Shown: piece by piece, positions 6,499 to 9,389 of the stretch | Layout: each line of letters begins with the position of its first letter | Position numbering within the stretch: position 1 is the first letter of the stretch | DNA from: an uncultured bacterium | Lineage (GTDB): Bacteria; Patescibacteria; JAEDAM01; Absconditabacterales; Absconditicoccaceae | Length of the DNA stretch: 9,389 nt | Reading direction: 5' to 3' | NCBI GenBank assembly: GCA_937950065.1 | Contig: CALFEN010000110.1 | Span: 1 to 9,389, forward strand | The notes under the pieces: generated by a model | The model's input: only the letters and a program-made list of their open reading frames with translations | The model's database searches: none | What the model was told of the DNA's origin: nothing | Made by a program: the position numbers and the translations under genes

Positions 6499-7764
6499 AT
6501 GCGAAAATATAGACTTCAAGGAGCTTGACTGTTTTTACTTCTCCAAATTGTTATTTGATGAATAGCAATTTTTTTTATTTGAGCTAATTATATAAATCTT
6601 ACCAAAGAAGAAAGTAAGATGGAAGATTATAATTTGCATATTGCTTCACTCACCTGACAAATTCAATCATATGAGTCTACAGAAGATAAAAACACTGTTA
6701 GTTATAAATGAAGGTTTGGGGAAATATTCAGCGGAGAAATAACTACATGAAATACTATATTCTCCACAAAAACTCATCATATCGAAAAAGTTGATATAAA
6801 CTATAATCTTGTTCAAAAACAGCTTTATCTAGATTATCTTTTACAAAATTGAATTATAGATATTTATATTTATGATTATTTTAAAGATAGGAATTTAGAT
6901 GAATTTAATATTTTTTATAATAATATAATTTTTTTATCAAAATATTTTAATAAAAAAGTTGAATTTAAAGGTATTGATTCTATTTCTTCCCAGCAGGAAA
7001 TTTTGACAAATTTTATCAAAAGCAAGAACTATAAACAGGCTATAGATTCGCTTGTTGATATAGAAAATAAGGAGAAACAGTTTTATCAAGAAGAAAAGTA
7101 TAAACAAAAAACAGTTTATCCAAAGTTTGCGGATGATGAAGAATTTAAATATTTGCTTTGAAAGTTATTGAAAGATGATAAATGATATTATAGAGAGAAT
7201 CTAAATAAAGTATCTGCTATCCTATGAGTAAATAAGAATCTTATACTTTCTGCTATTATTACAGAACAACTAAGATGATTTTATACTTTTAGATGACTAG
7301 CCAAAGAGATAATAAAAACCAATAGATATGTAATGACTATGTATGATTTTAGTCTTGGCATATGATGAGTAAAAGAAATAACAGCAGAAAATATTGAAAA
7401 TGATATAGAAAAATATAATAAAGACATTTTTGAGAAATATTTTGCATATACTGGAGATAATTTAAAATCATGAAAAAACGCTTTTGAAAGATTAACTTCT
7501 AAAGAAGATTATTTTTATCAGTTTTTGTATAGTTGAGGATTGCTTTATAATATTTTACAGAGACGAAAGGCTGCTTGATATGATATTTCTGATGAACCTG
7601 GGATATTATTGACACTATATAACTTTGGTAATCCTGTCAAAAAGATCCCCAATCCAACTCCAAAAATTTGATGAGCAGTAATAAATATTGATGATACAAA
7701 TTATACTTTTGGTAGTTTGGGAGCCATAGTTTATTACTATCTGGAAATATACCTCAAAAATTAA
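6499..7764 (+). CDS. Membrane-anchored DUF1402-like protein, candidate lytic transglycosylase
   Basis: ATG at 6499 to TAA at 7762-7764 encodes 421 residues; 20 of 31 glycines are UGA. One membrane span (about 10-30) anchors the protein with the rest outside. Residues about 35-230 are Lys/Glu/Tyr-rich with no recognised domain. The C-terminal part (about 235-415) resembles DUF1402, which has a lysozyme-like pattern: ILGVNKNLILSAIITEQLRG with a candidate catalytic E256, FSLGIGGVKE (284-293, in the place of the SxGxxQ part of transglycosylases), GILLTLYNFGNP (368-379, like the AYNAG motif), then NPTPKIGGAVI and YTFGSLGAIVYYYLE. It would act on peptidoglycan outside the membrane. The catalytic role and the family match are from memory. 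The start fits the anchor, although the predicted transcript leaves no leader. Confidence 0.8.
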
Positions 7765-7786
7765 TGCATTTTTGATGAAATATTTC

Positions 7787-7814
7787 TTGAAAAAAAATAA
7801 AATATCAGTATATT
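7787..7814 (+). promoter_or_regulatory. Promoter candidate for tRNA-Trp
   Basis: TTGAAA (7787-7792) is followed after 16 bp by TATATT (7809-7814). Transcription would start near 7821, about 14 nt before the tRNA. Confidence 0.45.
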
Positions 7815-7834
7815 TATTGTTACTGTTTTTTTAT

Positions 7835-7907
7835 AGGGGTGTAGCTCAGTTGGTAGAGCACTGGTCTCCAAAGCCAATGGTCGCGGGTTCGAGTCCCTCC
7901 GCCCCTG
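7835..7907 (+). tRNA. tRNA-Trp(CCA)
   Basis: The 73-nt sequence folds into a full cloverleaf. Acceptor AGGGGTG pairs with CGCCCCT (one T-G), discriminator G is at 7907, the D stem is GCTC/GAGC with AGTTGGTA in its loop, the anticodon stem CTGGT/GCCAA has one mismatch at its base, and the loop CTCCAAA has anticodon CCA at 7868-7870. The T loop is TTCGAGT, with one C-T mismatch in the T stem. The 3' CCA is not encoded and must be added. The CCA anticodon reads UGG only, which fits UGA not being tryptophan here. Confidence 0.95.
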
Positions 7908-7956
7908 AATTTAGGTTTAAATCTGTTCGCTCGTAAAAATATTTATAAATAAATAT

Positions 7957-7985
7957 AAACTCAAACAATGTTTTGAGTTTTTTTG
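7957..7985 (+). terminator. Rho-independent terminator after tRNA-Trp
   Basis: AAACTCAAA (7957-7965) pairs with TTTGAGTTT (7972-7980) over 9 bp with a 6-nt loop, and a run of T follows to 7984. It ends the tRNA transcript about 50 nt after the tRNA and separates it from the next gene. Confidence 0.85.
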
Positions 7986-8018
7986 TTGTAGAAGAATATT
8001 TATTTCGCTATATTTCAA

Positions 8019-8046
8019 TTGATTTTGAAAAATACTTTTGTATAAT
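8019..8046 (+). promoter_or_regulatory. Promoter candidate for the Cys-rich gene
   Basis: A perfect -10 TATAAT (8041-8046) lies 16 bp after TTGATT (8019-8024). Transcription would start near 8053, leaving about 14 nt of leader to the ATG at 8067. Confidence 0.5.
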
Positions 8047-8066
8047 AATCTGAAATATTTTATATC

Positions 8067-9389
8067 ATGACAAAATCAATGGAAAAACAGGTTTATGAAT
8101 TTATTGCCACCCAAACCGGGGAAAAAATAGTTGAACGAAAAAAATGTAAATGATGTGGAGAAGAATTTGCAATTACAGATAAGGATTTAGAATTCTATTC
8201 TAAAATTTCACCCGTATTTAACGGCACAAAATACGAAATACCTGCTCCAACGTTGTGTCCGGACTGCAGATTTCAAAAAAAAATGCTCTGGAAAAATGAA
8301 AGAAAACTTTATAAGACAGTATGCGATGCAACAAATCAAAATATAATTTCTATATATTCGCCTGACAGTATATACAAAGTTTACGACCAAAAATACCGAT
8401 GGTCAGACAAACGAAATCCTATGGATTACGGCAGAAAATATAATTTCTCTCAAACTTTTTTTGAGCAGTTTGACGAACTTTTGAGGTTTATTCCTCATAG
8501 CAGTTTGAATAATAGTATCTCAGAAAATTCCCTATATTGTAATGACTGCCGCAGTAACAAAAACTGTTATTTTGTTTTTGCATCAGATCAAAATCAGGAC
8601 AGTCAGTATTTGTGGAATTCCAGAAAGTTGGATTTCTCTCTGGATTGCAACAATACTGACCAGTGAACTCACTGTTGTCAGTGTTGTGATAGTGCAGATA
8701 TTTTCCAATGTTTTTATTGTAATGATTGTTTTAGTTGTTCAGAATGTTATTTTTGCTTTTGATGTGAAGACTGCCAAAACTGTTTTTTGTGCACTGACCT
8801 AAAAAATCAACAATATTGTATCTCAAATACCCAATACAGCAAAGATGAATATCATAATAAAATAAAAGATTTTTATCTTTGAAATTATAAAAATCTTCAA
8901 AATCTAATTCAAAAATCAAAACAAATATTATCCCAAAGAATTTACAGAAACTTGAGACAGATAAACTGTGATAACGTTTTTTCCAATTATGCATTTGACA
9001 GCCAAAAATCCTCTTACAGTTTCCAGATAGAGAAATCTTCAGATGTGAAATATGTTATGTATAGTGCTGAACTTTCAAATTCTTATGATATTTACCTTTC
9101 AGGCTGGACAGGAGAAAAACTGTATGAAGTAGTTTGATGCTGGGGAAACAGTTATTCTGTATTATTCTCTATAGAATGTAGAGACTGCACAGATGTTCTT
9201 TATAGCAAAAACTGCTATAACAGCTCAAATCTTTTTGGCTGTGTCTGACTGCGTGATAAGCAATACTGTATATTAAACAAACAGTATACACAAAAAGAAT
9301 ACGAACAATTAGTTCCTCAAATCATTGAGCAGATGAAAACTAATGTTCAGTGGTGAGAATTTTTTCCAGTAGAGATATCAACTTTTGTA
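8067..9389 (+). CDS. Cys-rich zinc-ribbon protein of a CPR-wide family, function unknown (3' end outside window)
   Basis: ATG at 8067 opens a frame that runs off the window after 441 codons, with seven UGA and eight GGN glycines. The N-terminus forms a zinc ribbon: C27xxC30 (KCKGCGEEF) pairs with C64xxC67 (PTLCPDCRFQKK). Then come MLWKNERKLY, IISIYSPD (93-100), RWSDKRNPMDYGRKYNFSQ and FFEQFDELLRFIP (131-143), a set of motifs I know from large proteins common in Parcubacteria and other CPR, often mislabelled CaiB/BaiF. A cysteine-dense part follows (158-251), with ten cysteines at exact three-residue steps from C215 to C242. A module FxCxxL...QYCIxNxQY...EY occurs at 240-262 and again at 390-412. 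Metal binding is likely; the biological role is unknown. More C-ending codons than in the neighbours suggest a different history. Confidence 0.9.

Noticed and set aside
8750..8802. A frameshift in the Cys-rich gene
   Set aside because: A first pass seemed to switch frames here, but codon-by-codon counting shows one continuous frame with TGA at 8760-8762 as glycine.
8208..8994. ORFs on the minus strand (60 and 87 codons) and in a second plus frame (8542-8802)
   Set aside because: All overlap the Cys-rich protein, whose own frame is unbroken and full of family motifs. The second plus frame looks long only because of the repeated TGT codons.
1..9389. UGA = Trp (mycoplasma-type code 4)
   Set aside because: At UGA positions the families have glycine, not tryptophan; TGG is used normally for Trp (for example in the GNAT and ABC proteins) and the tRNA-Trp here has anticodon CCA.

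Overview
The window reads as chromosomal DNA of a Candidate Phyla Radiation bacterium of the Gracilibacteria / Absconditabacteria (BD1-5/SR1) type. The DNA is very AT-rich, and every real gene is broken by in-frame TGA codons at places where its family has glycine. Clear cases are the HIT motif (H-G-QEV), the ABC signature (LSGGE), the lipobox (LLGGC) and the first RNA-binding loop of ribosomal protein bL9. All genes that end in the window stop at TAA or TAG. This is translation table 25 (UGA = Gly), and all coding calls below use it. Read with the standard code, the window falls apart into short false ORFs.

Layout, left to right. (1) A minus-strand secreted 3D-domain protein with two peptidoglycan-binding repeats runs off the left edge. 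(2) Divergent from it are a plus-strand secreted surface protein of unknown function and a GNAT acetyltransferase. (3) Converging on these are minus-strand rplI (bL9) and, upstream of it, a HINT-type HIT hydrolase, with their own promoter. (4) Next is a 31-codon single-pass membrane miniprotein with its own promoter, between a strong terminator and a 12-bp dyad. (5) Then come a minus-strand ABC exporter half-transporter, a 374-bp gap with no convincing gene, and a minus-strand lipoprotein. (6) Divergent from the lipoprotein is a plus-strand membrane-anchored DUF1402-like (lysozyme-fold) protein, followed by tRNA-Trp(CCA), a terminator and the first 441 codons of a cysteine-rich zinc-ribbon protein of a family common in CPR genomes.

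Themes. Much of the content concerns the cell envelope: a 3D-domain/PG-binding protein, a DUF1402-like candidate transglycosylase, a lipoprotein, an ABC exporter, a Ser/Thr-rich secreted protein and the miniprotein. Whether these act on the cell's own wall or on a host's wall cannot be told from sequence. Eight promoter candidates (for the 3D protein, surface protein, HIT-rplI, miniprotein, lipoprotein, DUF1402-like gene, tRNA and Cys-rich gene) all fit a -35 like TTGAAA/TTGACA, exactly 16 bp, then a TATAAT-like -10. No start codon is preceded by a recognisable Shine-Dalgarno sequence; the starts follow A/T-rich DNA, and one mRNA looks leaderless.

The most notable items are the UGA recoding, a ladder of ten cysteines at exact three-residue spacing in the last gene, and the miniprotein, which resembles Prli42 of Firmicutes. 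I did not find a CRISPR array, an insertion sequence or an obvious defence system.
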